A stretch of DNA of 32,764 bases from Nocardia vinacea NBRC 16497. Lineage in GTDB: Bacteria > Actinomycetota > Actinomycetes > Mycobacteriales > Mycobacteriaceae. The notes beneath the pieces were generated by a model. The model did no database searches. It was not told the DNA's origin and saw only the letters and a program-made list of their open reading frames with translations. Below, piece by piece: positions 6,354 to 14,283 of the stretch (position 1 is the first letter of the stretch; every line of letters begins with the position of its first letter). The stretch is from contig NZ_BAGN01000044.1 in assembly GCF_000308835.1 (NCBI RefSeq), positions 1 to 32,764 of the forward strand, written 5' to 3'. Position numbers and translations under genes: made by a program.

Positions 6354-8165
6354 ATGGCGCCGACAGATGACAAGCCCAATCCGTGGCAGCTCTCCGGGGA
6401 CGATATCGGCAAGGATTCACAGAATCTGACGGTCAAGCAGAAGAGTCTGCAAACCCTGGCCAAGTACGCCATCGACCTGTACGACGTCTTCGACACCATC
6501 GAGGGTTGGACACACTTCGTCGAGAAGGTCGATGGATTCGGGAATCTCCCCTCCGGCATTGCGTTACAGGGCAAGTTCCAGCGTGCGGGCCGCGACTTGA
6601 ACGATCGGGCCAAGAGCCATAAGACCATTCTCGAGGACCTGGCACAGCAGTTCATCACCGCGGGCAAGCTGTACACCGCCGCTGAGGAGGCCAATACCTC
6701 CGGATTCGATCGGCTCAGGAATGCCCGCTCCGCCGAACGCCACGGCAGTTGGAGTCTGCCCGCCGACGGCACCACCAAGATCCCGGATTGGGGCGGGAAG
6801 ACCGGCCGAACCGATAAATACGGCGGACCACCGGCCGACCTGAAGCAATATGCCAACGAGAAGGACGGACGCGATACCGAACCGGTTCGTCCGGAGCCGG
6901 CGAGTGTCCTGGATTACCCGACCGCCTACTCCTGGCACCAATCGTTGATCAACGGGATGGGGCACACCTCCGACGCCTCCGGCATCTGGAGCGATATGGC
7001 CGAGCATGTGACGGGGCCGGCCGCGAATCTGGGCAACCAGATGACTGCGATGCAGACCTCGGATGACTGGAACAGCGACGCCGCCGTGAAGGCGGGCGGC
7101 GCGGTTCAGGCCTATGTGTCCGGTGTGCAGAACATGGTCGATGGCATGCGCATGGTCGCCAGCAACCTGCTGAACACCTCGGGCTGGCTATGGGCGGTGC
7201 AGGCGAATACCCCCAATATTCCGCCGGATACGGTCGGGACCCAGTACGCGCGTGATGAAGTCGAGAAGGCCAAGCGGATCTTCAACGACTGGTACGTACC
7301 CGGACTCGCGGCATCCAGCAATGCGATTCCGCTCATGGTTCAGCCGGTGAGCCCGGTGGTGCAGCCGACCGCGCCGACGCCGACGCCCACTCGGACCCAG
7401 CAGACCGGACCCGGTGGCGGCACCGGCGGAACCGGCAGCGGAAAAGGTGGGACCTCGGCCGCCCAATCGCAGGCTGCTCAGCAGGCGCTCGCCGATCAGC
7501 GCAAGGCGACCCAGCAGGCCGAGAAGACCGCGGCCGAGCAACGCCAGCAGGCCGAACAGCAGCGTCAGCAGGCCGAGCGCGAGGCCGCGCAGCGCGAGGC
7601 CGCGCAGCAGCGGGCTACACAGCAACAGGCTGCCGAACAGGCCGCGCAGCAAGCCGCCCAACAAGCCAGTCAGTCCGCGCAGCAGGGCTTGGATGGCGTG
7701 AAGCAGGCAATGGACCAGGCCGCACAGGCGGCGGCGCAGCAAGCGCAGGCCGCGGCGGCCAAGGATATGCAGTCGGCAGGCCTCGCCGGTCTGCCTTCCG
7801 CACTGTCGGCGCTGGGCAAGGACGCGCTCAAGGCAGGCGGCAGTAGCGGAGCAGGTAAGGGCGGTGGCGCAGGCGGCGGTGCAGGTAGCGGTGCCGGAGC
7901 GAATCTTTCACCCAATAGCCTGCAGAATTCGAAGTTGTTCCCGCGGGCGGCGGCCGCCGAGATGGCCGGGGCCGCGACGGCGAGCCGCGCGGGCATCGCG
8001 AGCACCGGCCAGCCGGGTTCGCCCGGTGGTATGGGTCCGGCGGGCCACGGTGCCGGTGGTCAGAACAAGGAACATAAGCGGGCCGCGTATCTGGATTCGG
8101 TCGAGCACATCGAAGAGGCGCTCGGCGACGCGCCGGTCGTCGTCAAACCCGTTGTCGAGCAATGA
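6354..8165 (+). CDS. Large ESX candidate substrate with helical N-domain and Gln/Ala coiled coil
   Basis: ATG 6354 is preceded by AGGAG at ideal spacing; 603 residues. Residues about 15-120 are predicted helical and end in GKLYTAAEEANTSG, which contains Tyr107-xxx-Glu111, the YxxxD/E pattern of the ESX export signal. A middle domain (about 180-330) resembles the helical part of PPE/EspB-like substrates. Then come a Pro/Thr linker, a long Gln/Ala/Glu/Arg coiled coil (about 370-475) and a Gly/Ala/Ser-rich segment. The C-terminus, RAAYLDSVEHIEEALGDAP followed by VVEQ, looks like a conserved tail of large ESX-associated proteins in nocardiae, from memory rather than search. Its stop overlaps the espG start by four bases (ATGA), so the two are probably translationally coupled, making the next gene its likely chaperone. 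The identity of the substrate is inferred. Confidence 0.6.
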   Translation: MAPTDDKPNPWQLSGDDIGKDSQNLTVKQKSLQTLAKYAIDLYDVFDTIEGWTHFVEKVDGFGNLPSGIALQGKFQRAGRDLNDRAKSHKTILEDLAQQFITAGKLYTAAEEANTSGFDRLRNARSAERHGSWSLPADGTTKIPDWGGKTGRTDKYGGPPADLKQYANEKDGRDTEPVRPEPASVLDYPTAYSWHQSLINGMGHTSDASGIWSDMAEHVTGPAANLGNQMTAMQTSDDWNSDAAVKAGGAVQAYVSGVQNMVDGMRMVASNLLNTSGWLWAVQANTPNIPPDTVGTQYARDEVEKAKRIFNDWYVPGLAASSNAIPLMVQPVSPVVQPTAPTPTPTRTQQTGPGGGTGGTGSGKGGTSAAQSQAAQQALADQRKATQQAEKTAAEQRQQAEQQRQQAEREAAQREAAQQRATQQQAAEQAAQQAAQQASQSAQQGLDGVKQAMDQAAQAAAQQAQAAAAKDMQSAGLAGLPSALSALGKDALKAGGSSGAGKGGGAGGGAGSGAGANLSPNSLQNSKLFPRAAAAEMAGAATASRAGIASTGQPGSPGGMGPAGHGAGGQNKEHKRAAYLDSVEHIEEALGDAPVVVKPVVEQ

Positions 8166-8947
8166 ATCGCACCTGGAAGTTCACCGATCTTGAATTCATC
8201 GTCCAGTGGGAGGCATTGAAGCAGGACTACCTGCCGGAGCCATTCGTGTACACCTGTCGCACCTGGGTGAACGAGGATTATGTCCGGGAACAACAGGATG
8301 CGCTGGCGCGGCTGCGGCACTCCGGAGATCGGTCGTTCGACGATGTGCTGGACGTGCTGGCCTTCCCGGATCTGCGCATCGTCGCGGAAGGCTACGACCC
8401 GGCGGAACCGTGGAACCCGGACGTGCCGGTTCGGCTGCACGGTGTCCGCCGGGGTGAGCGCGGCTATGTCATCTCCGAGCTTTCCGGCGAAACATACTGG
8501 CATTCCGGTGGTTTCACGATTACCGAATGCGATGCCGTCGATCTCGCGGGTGCGATCGTGCGAGCGCTGCCGGAGGTCGAGCCGGGACGCCGCGCCACCG
8601 TGGTGCTGTCCACCCAGGTCGAGGGCGACGGACTCGATTACTCGCTCGGCCGATCGGTGGTGCACGATTCTTTCGACGATACGATCGCCGATCGCTCCGC
8701 GGAATTCTTGGCACTGCCCACATCCTGTTCCGGAACGATCGATGTGATCCAGGGGCGGTCGCGTTTCGGCCCGCGCGGGATTACTCGACATCGGCTGCGG
8801 TGGCGCGATATTCGCGACGACGGCCGCTATGCGATCGACGACCAGAATCCTCCGGTGGCGCGTGCCACCGATGCGAAACACCTCGCCGCGATGATCAATA
8901 CGCGAGTCGTCGAGGTAGTCCGTGCGATCAAGGACGAGCGAGTCTGA
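8162..8947 (+). CDS. espG: EspG-family ESX chaperone (first copy)
   Basis: The 261-residue product begins with RTWKFTDLEFIVQWEALKQD and LPEPFVY, the usual opening of EspG proteins, and has family length. EspG proteins are cytosolic chaperones that bind the hydrophobic tip of PPE-type substrates and keep them soluble until export; EccA is thought to release them. Other family-like stretches are PDLRIVAEGYDP, a central VRLHGVRRGERGYVISEL segment and a C-terminal helix ending VVEVVRAIKDERV. The start overlaps the stop of the large candidate substrate by four bases, and YbaB/EspH-like genes follow closely, so all four look co-transcribed. A second EspG gene lies 4 kb downstream, and the two are only distantly similar. 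Confidence 0.8.
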   Translation: MNRTWKFTDLEFIVQWEALKQDYLPEPFVYTCRTWVNEDYVREQQDALARLRHSGDRSFDDVLDVLAFPDLRIVAEGYDPAEPWNPDVPVRLHGVRRGERGYVISELSGETYWHSGGFTITECDAVDLAGAIVRALPEVEPGRRATVVLSTQVEGDGLDYSLGRSVVHDSFDDTIADRSAEFLALPTSCSGTIDVIQGRSRFGPRGITRHRLRWRDIRDDGRYAIDDQNPPVARATDAKHLAAMINTRVVEVVRAIKDERV

Positions 8948-8959
8948 AAGGTGGCCGCC

Positions 8960-9301
8960 ATGGACGGAACACAACCGGGTATTCCCGAGTGGACCGCGAC
9001 CTCGCGCAGCGGCGCGATCTCGGTGCGCACCACGGAACAGGGCCTGCCACTCGGCATTTCGGTCGAACCGGCCGAGTTGAAGCGCGATCCGCAAGCATTG
9101 GCGGCCGAGGTGTTGCGGCTGTGCAGGCAGGCGGCCAATCGGGCCGGGATGGCGCGTAGGGCGGAGTTGGCGGCGGCGGGAGTGCCCGTGGAGATGTTGG
9201 CGCTGAGCGGATTGCCGACCGCCGAAGATGTTGCGCGCCAGGAATTAGCTGAAGAGCAGGAGTACGAGACCGAGCCGGACAGCTGGTTGCGTCAGGTGTA
9301 G
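8960..9301 (+). CDS. Small EspH/YbaB-like ESX-associated protein
   Basis: ATG 8960 is chosen because GAAAGG lies about eight bases upstream; GTG 8951 in the same frame sits inside that site. The product has 113 residues. The pattern SGAISVRTTEQGLPLGISVEP followed by a helix DPQALAAEVLRLCRQAANRAGM resembles the strand-strand-helix core of EspH (DUF2694) and YbaB-fold proteins encoded beside ESX genes in mycobacteria. An acidic tail (QELAEEQEYETEPDSW) follows. It lies 12 bases after espG and 28 before a clearer YbaB homologue. The role is probably cytosolic and accessory, perhaps partnering the adjacent YbaB-like protein. The family call is by pattern and is less certain than that of its neighbour. 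Confidence 0.55.
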   Translation: MDGTQPGIPEWTATSRSGAISVRTTEQGLPLGISVEPAELKRDPQALAAEVLRLCRQAANRAGMARRAELAAAGVPVEMLALSGLPTAEDVARQELAEEQEYETEPDSWLRQV

Positions 9302-9329
9302 CTCCCGTTGTCCGAGAGGAGTTTTCATC

Positions 9330-9629
9330 GTGTACGAGACCATGGACGAACTGATGGCCGGCGTGCAGCGACGGCTGTATCGGATCCGGGATCTGACCGA
9401 CGATATGGCCGGAGTGCGCGGTCGGGAGACGGCGCAGGACGGTTCGATCACCGTGGCGGTCGACGGCAACGGAACATTGCTGGATCTGCAATTCTCCCAG
9501 GCTGTTTCGCGGATGACACCGGCGGAATTCGAGTCGACGCTGGTAGCGACCGCGGCTGCCGCGGTGCGGCAGGCATTCGAGCGACGTAGCGAATTGGTCA
9601 CTGCCTTCAACGAGGAAGTCGCCGAGTAG
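9330..9629 (+). CDS. YbaB/EbfC-family protein
   Basis: GTG 9330 follows GAGAGGAG at good spacing; 99 residues, the usual family size. The core is two strands (DGSITVAVDGNGTLLDLQF) followed by a long C-terminal helix (TPAEFESTLVATAAAAVRQAFERRSELV), with an N-terminal helix in front, as in the YbaB/EbfC DNA-binding fold. ESX loci of mycobacteria carry similar genes (for example espL). Housekeeping YbaB lies next to dnaX and recR; neither is here, which supports an ESX-specific role. It may form dimers, possibly with the preceding EspH-like protein. This is the last gene of the first substrate operon; 128 bases separate it from the EspC-family gene. Confidence 0.75.
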   Translation: MYETMDELMAGVQRRLYRIRDLTDDMAGVRGRETAQDGSITVAVDGNGTLLDLQFSQAVSRMTPAEFESTLVATAAAAVRQAFERRSELVTAFNEEVAE

Positions 9630-9757
9630 ACACCCGACGTTCACGCTGTCCCCGTAGAACTTTTGTCAAGAACCTTAAGTTTTGCTTTCAGGCTTTGCGG
9701 TTTGATCGATGGGTTCTATGAAGAGTCGTCAGTTCCATTACGGGATGGGGGATCACG

Positions 9758-10069
9758 ATGAGCGAACTCGTAGCAACGCCTGATGCGATTCGTGCGTATG
9801 GGGACGCGGCGGTGGCCATGGCCACCGGTGTCGCGACGGCCGGTGCGTTCGACCAGGTGGCAACCGTGGCGGCGGCCGCGCCGGTATTCGGCTTGATCGG
9901 CCAGGATTTTCTGCTGGCGTTCGCCTACGCGCAGTCCAATCACGTGAGTTCGATGTTCGAATTGGCCGGTGTGCACGCGGGTACCGCGCTGACCGCGCAT
10001 CAGGGCGCCGCTGCCTATGAGGCGGCCGAGGCGGCATCCGGCACCGAATTCGGCGCTGCCGGCGTCTAG
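9758..10069 (+). CDS. EspC-family (DUF2580-like) ESX target protein
   Basis: ATG 9758 is preceded by GGGGGA seven bases upstream; 103 residues. The start ELVATPDAIRAYGDAAVAMA, a central QDFLLAFAYAQSNHVSSM and the length fit EspC-type type VII secretion targets, which form a helical hairpin. Near the C-terminus is Tyr87-Glu-Ala-Ala-Glu91, a good YxxxE export signal. The next gene starts two bases after its stop and encodes an EspA-like Gly/Ala-rich protein, so the pair mirrors the espA/espC co-substrates of mycobacterial ESX-1, in the opposite order. Products of this type are exported through the ESX pore and some form surface structures. Confidence 0.75.
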   Translation: MSELVATPDAIRAYGDAAVAMATGVATAGAFDQVATVAAAAPVFGLIGQDFLLAFAYAQSNHVSSMFELAGVHAGTALTAHQGAAAYEAAEAASGTEFGAAGV

Positions 10070-10071
10070 CA

Positions 10072-11352
10072 ATGACTGTGCCGCTCGACCCGTCGATCGT
10101 GGATCTGCTGCGCGGCAGTGCCCTTGCGCCGCTGATCGATCGACCGGTCAACGACATCCTGAAGGATATGGGCCTCGGTCCCCTGCCCGAAATCTCCGGG
10201 CTGCCACCGCTGCCCGAACTGCCGCCGCTGCCGGTCATCGATCTGGCCGCACTGGCCAGGCCGCTCACCGATATGGCGAGCGGTTTCGGCACCGGAAATC
10301 TCGGCGCGCCCGCAGGCGGCGGACCCGACCCGACCAAGGTGCTCTCCGATACCGCGCAGGCCGCGCAGACCGCGATCCAACTCGGCACCCAGGCGCTGCA
10401 GACCGTGATGTCGCTGTGGCAGGGCTTGGCCGCGATGCAGGCCGCGAACAAGTCAGGCCAGGCCGCGGAGAACGGCGCGGAACTCGCCACCCAGAGCGCG
10501 CAGGAGAAGGCGTCGCTCGCCGGTGGCGCGACCTCGGTGGCGACCGGCGGTGCGCTGATGGCGTCGGTCATCGCCAAGTACATGGCCACCGTGGCCGCGG
10601 CGACGCCGTGGCTGGCAACCGGTGGCGGACAAGCGTTTATCGCGGCGGCGACGGTGGAGGCGATCACCGAGGGCATCGCGGTGGTGACCAAGACTCGGGT
10701 CGAAATGACCGCGCATTCGGCGAATATGACCGCCGTGGGCAAGAAGGTCAAGGTCACCGATGCCCCCAAGGGCGTCGATTCGATGCAGCAGGTAATGCAG
10801 CTGCTCACCCCGCTGATGACCATGGCGCAGACCGGCGCGCAAACGCTCACCCAGGTGGCGACGCAGAACGCGACGCAGGCTCAGAAACTGCAGGCCGACG
10901 CCATCGCGAGGGAACAGCGCGAAGCTACGGAGAAGGACGAGACCGAGCACGGCGCGTCGGGTGGTGGCGCAGGCGCAGGCGGCGGCGGTGCCGGTGTGGG
11001 CGGTATCGGCGCGGCCCCGATATCGACACCACTGAGCCCGTGGAGCGGACCGCGCACCGCCGGACTCAGCGGTATGCCCGGCTTCAATGCCACCGGAACC
11101 GGTTCCGCGGCAGCGGAACCCGCTGCCGGGGTGCGTGGCACCACCGGTGCGCCGGGCAGCCCGGGCATGATGCCCTATGGCGCGGCAGGTGCGCGCGGAG
11201 CGGGGGATGCGGGCAGCGATATGCCCGGTTTCCTGGTCAATGCCGAACACGGCGAAGAGGTCGTCGGACCGATCGAGGGGGTCTCGCTGCCGGTGGTCGG
11301 CGCGGCCGAACAGATCTCGGAGCCACCACCCGATAAAGAACTCACCCTCTAA
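10072..11352 (+). CDS. EspA-like Gly/Ala-rich candidate ESX substrate
   Basis: ATG 10072 lies two bases after the EspC-family stop; 426 residues. A Pro/Leu-rich start (LPEISGLPPLPELPPLPVI) leads to a helical region (about 90-270) that includes an apolar GGALMASVIAKYMATVAAATPWLATGG-type stretch, described here by its ends, around 160-190. A low-complexity Gly/Ala segment follows at about 300-390, and the tail is acidic. There is no classical signal peptide. The pairing with an EspC-type gene and the apolar middle resemble EspA, but I cannot align it convincingly to EspA and the call rests mostly on position. It should be co-transcribed with 9758 and with the PE gene 25 bases downstream. Confidence 0.5.
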   Translation: MTVPLDPSIVDLLRGSALAPLIDRPVNDILKDMGLGPLPEISGLPPLPELPPLPVIDLAALARPLTDMASGFGTGNLGAPAGGGPDPTKVLSDTAQAAQTAIQLGTQALQTVMSLWQGLAAMQAANKSGQAAENGAELATQSAQEKASLAGGATSVATGGALMASVIAKYMATVAAATPWLATGGGQAFIAAATVEAITEGIAVVTKTRVEMTAHSANMTAVGKKVKVTDAPKGVDSMQQVMQLLTPLMTMAQTGAQTLTQVATQNATQAQKLQADAIAREQREATEKDETEHGASGGGAGAGGGGAGVGGIGAAPISTPLSPWSGPRTAGLSGMPGFNATGTGSAAAEPAAGVRGTTGAPGSPGMMPYGAAGARGAGDAGSDMPGFLVNAEHGEEVVGPIEGVSLPVVGAAEQISEPPPDKELTL

Positions 11353-11377
11353 GGGGTCGTTGATTCAGGAGGTTGCG

Positions 11378-11710
11378 ATGGCAAGCGGCGGTGCGGATTT
11401 CGATGGAGTGATGTTCGATCCGGCAGCGGCCCGGGATGCGGCCACCCGGCTCGACGGACTCGCGGCCCGACTGGAAGCGGAACTGCGCGAGGGCTTGCCC
11501 GCGTTGACGGTGCCGCCGGCCGGGGTCGACGAGGTTTCGGGGCGCGCGGCGCAGACGATGAACGATGTCGCGGCCTCCTACGGTCAGAGCGCGACCGCCG
11601 GAATCGTGGAATTGCGCAAGCTGGCCGCGACCCTGCGCGCACAGACAGCACAGTTCGGACGCGCCGAGAACGACAGTATCGCCGACTTCGGCGTCGCCGG
11701 CGCGGCCTGA
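11378..11710 (+). CDS. PE-family protein
   Basis: ATG 11378 has a perfect AGGAGG six bases upstream. The product has 110 residues, the length of a bare PE domain with no C-terminal extension. Characteristic features are FDPAAARDAATRLDGLAARLEAEL, the central PPAGVDEVSGRAAQTMNDVAASYG (matching the PE pattern pAG.DEVS..A) and the closing helix. PE proteins pair with PPE proteins in a four-helix bundle and carry the YxxxD/E export signal after the second helix. Here the equivalent position reads Phe93-Gly-Arg-Ala-Glu97, so the Tyr is replaced by Phe. The PPE gene follows 29 bases downstream and an EspG gene after that, the classic PE-PPE-EspG set. Confidence 0.75.
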   Translation: MASGGADFDGVMFDPAAARDAATRLDGLAARLEAELREGLPALTVPPAGVDEVSGRAAQTMNDVAASYGQSATAGIVELRKLAATLRAQTAQFGRAENDSIADFGVAGAA

Positions 11711-11739
11711 CACCACAGCGAATACGACACGGAGCCACC

Positions 11740-12720
11740 ATGATCGAACCACCGCAGCCCGGTTTCACCGGTGTGGTCTGGGGCGCCCGCGAGCCGGATC
11801 GGCTGGCGCGTGAACTGTCCACCGGTCCCGGCGCGGTACCGATGGCCGAGGCCGGTGCGGCGTGGACCCGGCTGGCCGCCGGATTCGGCACGGCGGTCGC
11901 CGAATACGAACTGATCGTCGCGTCCATACGCGGTGCGTGGCAATCCACCACGAGCGGCCCGGTGCTGGACCGGATTTCGCGGTTGCGCGATTGGCTCGCC
12001 GATGCCGCGACCGCCGCGGGCAATAATGCGGTGCGCGCCGAAACCCAAGCCGCCGCTCATGAATTGGCACGGCTGACCATGCCGCATACCGCCGAGATCC
12101 AGGCCATCCAGACGGTGCAGCGGATGCTCGAATCGATCGGCGGGGCGCTCGGCGCACCGCTCGAGGCGGTGGCCGCCCAGGCCGATACCGACGCCGATAT
12201 GGCGAAGGCGGCGGCCGCGCGGGTGATGCAGACCTATGAGGCGGCGACCGAACCGCTCGCGACACCGTGGATTCAGCAGGAGCCGCCCGTGATCGCCTCA
12301 TCCGCGGCGCTGGCGGCCGAGGAGGCGAGTGCGCCGGTGGCGGCCGCGACATCGGCCATGCCCGCGCTGCCCGCGATTACGCCGGGCATGTTCATGGCGG
12401 GCGGAATCGGTGCGATCCCGATGCCCGCGAAGCTGCAGCCGTATCGGGCACCGGTCTTCACCGAAGCTCCGGCGCCGGTGGAACTGACTACGCCACAACC
12501 GGTTCCGACCGCAACGGCGAGTTCGAGTGCGCTGCCGATGGTTCCCGGCGCGATGGCGGCAGGCGCCGGTGCGGAGGAAGAGGAGTACGCCCCGCGCGCG
12601 GCGGCGGTGACCGGCGACGCCATCGGTGCCGATCTCGGTATCGCCGCCGCCCCGGCGGTACTCGGCGCTCCGGAAGCACCTGCGGCCACCGGTCGGACGG
12701 CATCGGGAGGTGCCGAATGA
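11740..12720 (+). CDS. PPE-family protein
   Basis: ATG 11740 follows GGAG six bases upstream; 326 residues. The N-terminus reads PPQPGFTGVVWGAREPDRLA, with the PP...W opening of the PPE domain, and continues through a helical region to about 175 (SIRGAWQSTTSGP, then MPHTAEIQAIQTVQRMLESIGG). The usual WxG turn reads Trp-Gln-Ser here. The C-terminal half is Pro/Ala/Gly-rich low complexity with an acidic stretch (GAEEEEYAPRAAA). It should pair with the PE protein encoded just upstream and be bound at its tip by the EspG encoded just downstream, which overlaps its stop by four bases. Destination: export through this ESX system to the cell surface or medium. Confidence 0.75.
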   Translation: MIEPPQPGFTGVVWGAREPDRLARELSTGPGAVPMAEAGAAWTRLAAGFGTAVAEYELIVASIRGAWQSTTSGPVLDRISRLRDWLADAATAAGNNAVRAETQAAAHELARLTMPHTAEIQAIQTVQRMLESIGGALGAPLEAVAAQADTDADMAKAAAARVMQTYEAATEPLATPWIQQEPPVIASSAALAAEEASAPVAAATSAMPALPAITPGMFMAGGIGAIPMPAKLQPYRAPVFTEAPAPVELTTPQPVPTATASSSALPMVPGAMAAGAGAEEEEYAPRAAAVTGDAIGADLGIAAAPAVLGAPEAPAATGRTASGGAE

Positions 12721-13559
12721 CGACCATGACCAATGACGGCCTGCTCGCGGTGGCCGAGCGACTCGGTGTCCAGACCTTGCCGCTCGTGCTTTCCGTTGGA
12801 CCGCAACAGGATTCGTTCGACGCGTGGACCGAGGCGCAGCAACGCGCGGTGACCGAACTGGTCGGCGCGGGCGTGCTCGACGCCGAGGGCGATATCGACT
12901 CCGAACTGGCCGATGCCATGTGCACACTGGCTCAACCCGATCGCGAGTTGGTCGCCCGCATCTACGCGACCGGGCCCGACGGAACGCCGGCCGTGACCCG
13001 GATCTGCCTGGCCCGCCGCGGCGAACAGCATGCCATCGCGGTGCGCACCGGCGACACCTTCGACGTGCGGACCGTCTGGGCGGACGGGTCGGGCGAGGCG
13101 TTGGTGCGCCCGCTGCTCGCGGCGCTCGGAGCCGGAACACCGGCGGAGGTGGTCAATTTCAGCGCGCCGTCGAGCGAATTGAGCGAGCGGCTCACCGCTG
13201 GCGAATGCTTGCAGGTCGCTCGAAACAACACTGCGGCACAGACCTCCGAGGATTACGCGGACGCCGTCTACGCACTGGGCGTCGCCGATCGTGACGCCAC
13301 TGCTTACGGGCTGGCGTTCGCCTCCTGCCATGCCTTCGCCGAGATCGTGGCCTACGCCCATCTCGACGGTAGGACCACCCGGCCGCCCGGTGCGGTCGCG
13401 GTCTATGACACCGGACGCGGTCGCATTGTGGCCGCGCCCGGGATTGCTGCGGATCAGCAGGTCTGGTCCACGGTGACACCGGGCACCGATCACCGTATCG
13501 CACAAGCGATTTCGGCACTGATCGAATCATTGCCCGGGGGAAGGTGGCTTCCGCAGTAA
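12717..13559 (+). CDS. espG: EspG-family ESX chaperone (second copy, next to PE/PPE)
   Basis: ATG 12717 overlaps the PPE stop (ATGA) and has GGGAGG six bases upstream; 280 residues, normal for EspG. Family-like features are an N-terminal domain with LLAVAERLGVQTLPLVLSVG, the AQQRAVTELVGAGVLDAEGD helix, strands around PDRELVARIYA and ITRICLAR-like text (VTRICLARRGEQHAIAV), and a C-terminal helix ISALIESLPGG. This opening differs from that of the EspG at 8162, which begins with the FTDLEF motif, so the two belong to different EspG subgroups. Being directly behind PE and PPE, it is the obvious chaperone for that pair. Confidence 0.75.
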   Translation: MTTMTNDGLLAVAERLGVQTLPLVLSVGPQQDSFDAWTEAQQRAVTELVGAGVLDAEGDIDSELADAMCTLAQPDRELVARIYATGPDGTPAVTRICLARRGEQHAIAVRTGDTFDVRTVWADGSGEALVRPLLAALGAGTPAEVVNFSAPSSELSERLTAGECLQVARNNTAAQTSEDYADAVYALGVADRDATAYGLAFASCHAFAEIVAYAHLDGRTTRPPGAVAVYDTGRGRIVAAPGIAADQQVWSTVTPGTDHRIAQAISALIESLPGGRWLPQ

Positions 13560-13568
13560 ACCTTCCGG

Positions 13569-13586
13569 CGATGTCGCCCGACATCG
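13569..13586. repeat. Inverted repeat upstream of the WXG100 pair
   Basis: CGATGTCG and CGACATCG form a perfect 8-bp dyad with a 2-bp centre, followed by TTT. It sits in the 67-base gap between espG and the EsxB-like gene. It could be an operator, an RNA processing site or a weak terminator that sets esx expression apart from the upstream genes. Confidence 0.45.
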
Positions 13587-13626
13587 TTTCCGGGCATTGG
13601 AATCACTACACGAGAGGGTGTCCACG

Positions 13627-13929
13627 ATGAGTGGTGAAGGTGTACACGTAGACGAGGCGACCGCGAAGAAGGCCGAGGAGTTCATGGCCGCCGCGGTCGA
13701 CAACATGCAGCGCACGCTGAAGAAGATCGATGACGAGGTCGCCGCGGCGACCCACTGGGAAGGCGATGCGAAGGGGGCGTTCGTCGCGGCCTCGACCAAC
13801 TGGGCCCAGCACTCCCAGGAACTGCACAAGAAGCTCAACGCCATTACCGAGCAGGTCGGTCACGGTACCCAGCAGTACATCCAGATGGAGCAGGAAAACC
13901 GCGAAGGTTTCGAGCACATCAGCCTGTAA
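13627..13929 (+). CDS. WXG100 protein, EsxB/CFP-10-like
   Basis: ATG 13627 follows GAGAGGG; exactly 100 residues. It forms the helix-turn-helix of the WXG100 family with Trp44-Glu45-Gly46 at the turn (THWEGDAKG). The C-terminal tail has Tyr84-Ile-Gln-Met-Glu88, a YxxxE export signal, which identifies it as the signal-bearing partner of the heterodimer. It should pair with the WXG100 protein encoded 48 bases downstream, and the C-terminal tail should contact the third ATPase domain of EccC, as known for EsxB. The gene order (signal-bearing partner first) matches mycobacterial esxB-esxA. Confidence 0.9.
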   Translation: MSGEGVHVDEATAKKAEEFMAAAVDNMQRTLKKIDDEVAAATHWEGDAKGAFVAASTNWAQHSQELHKKLNAITEQVGHGTQQYIQMEQENREGFEHISL

Positions 13930-13977
13930 TCGCCTGGGCCGACACACTATTCAGTTTTCGATTCGGAGGTAATCACC

Positions 13978-14268
13978 ATGACTATGGCATATGCCAAGGG
14001 CCCGATGATGGCTCTGTACAACGATCTGGTCACCCTGCACGGCGATCTGATCAAATTCGGCAGCGACATGGAGGACGCGGGTGGCGTGCTCGAGGTGGCG
14101 TGGGAGGGCAACGTGGCCCACGCCAGCTTCAAGCAGGTCTACGACGCCTGGCACTCCGAGTACGGTGACACGCTCACCTCGCTCAACAATGTCGCCGCGG
14201 CGGTGGAGAACTCGCTGCACCGTGCGCTCGGCACCGACGGCAAGATCGGTGACGGCTTCGGGGCCTGA
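13978..14268 (+). CDS. WXG100 protein, EsxA/ESAT-6-like
   Basis: ATG 13978 follows CGGAGGTAATCACC, a strong ribosome binding site; 96 residues. Trp42-Glu43-Gly44 (VAWEGNVAH) marks the turn between the two helices. The C-terminal tail is Gly/Asp-rich and lacks a YxxxD/E motif, as expected for the partner that travels with the signal-bearing EsxB-like protein. It is the last gene of the rightward substrate cluster; a strong hairpin lies 15 bases after its stop. Confidence 0.9.
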   Translation: MTMAYAKGPMMALYNDLVTLHGDLIKFGSDMEDAGGVLEVAWEGNVAHASFKQVYDAWHSEYGDTLTSLNNVAAAVENSLHRALGTDGKIGDGFGA

Positions 14269-14283
14269 AAACACCCGTATTAC

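Noticed and set aside
7188..7742. Long reverse-strand open frame rich in Leu/Gly/Arg opposite the coiled-coil region
   Set aside because: It is the antisense shadow of the Gln/Ala codon repeats of the gene on the + strand, with no ribosome binding site and no recognisable domain.
12273..13505. 410-residue reverse-strand open frame opposite PPE and the second EspG
   Set aside because: Composition is that of an antisense frame (Gly/Arg/His/Ala-rich, no domain), and it covers two well-supported + strand genes with overlapping start/stop and good ribosome binding sites.
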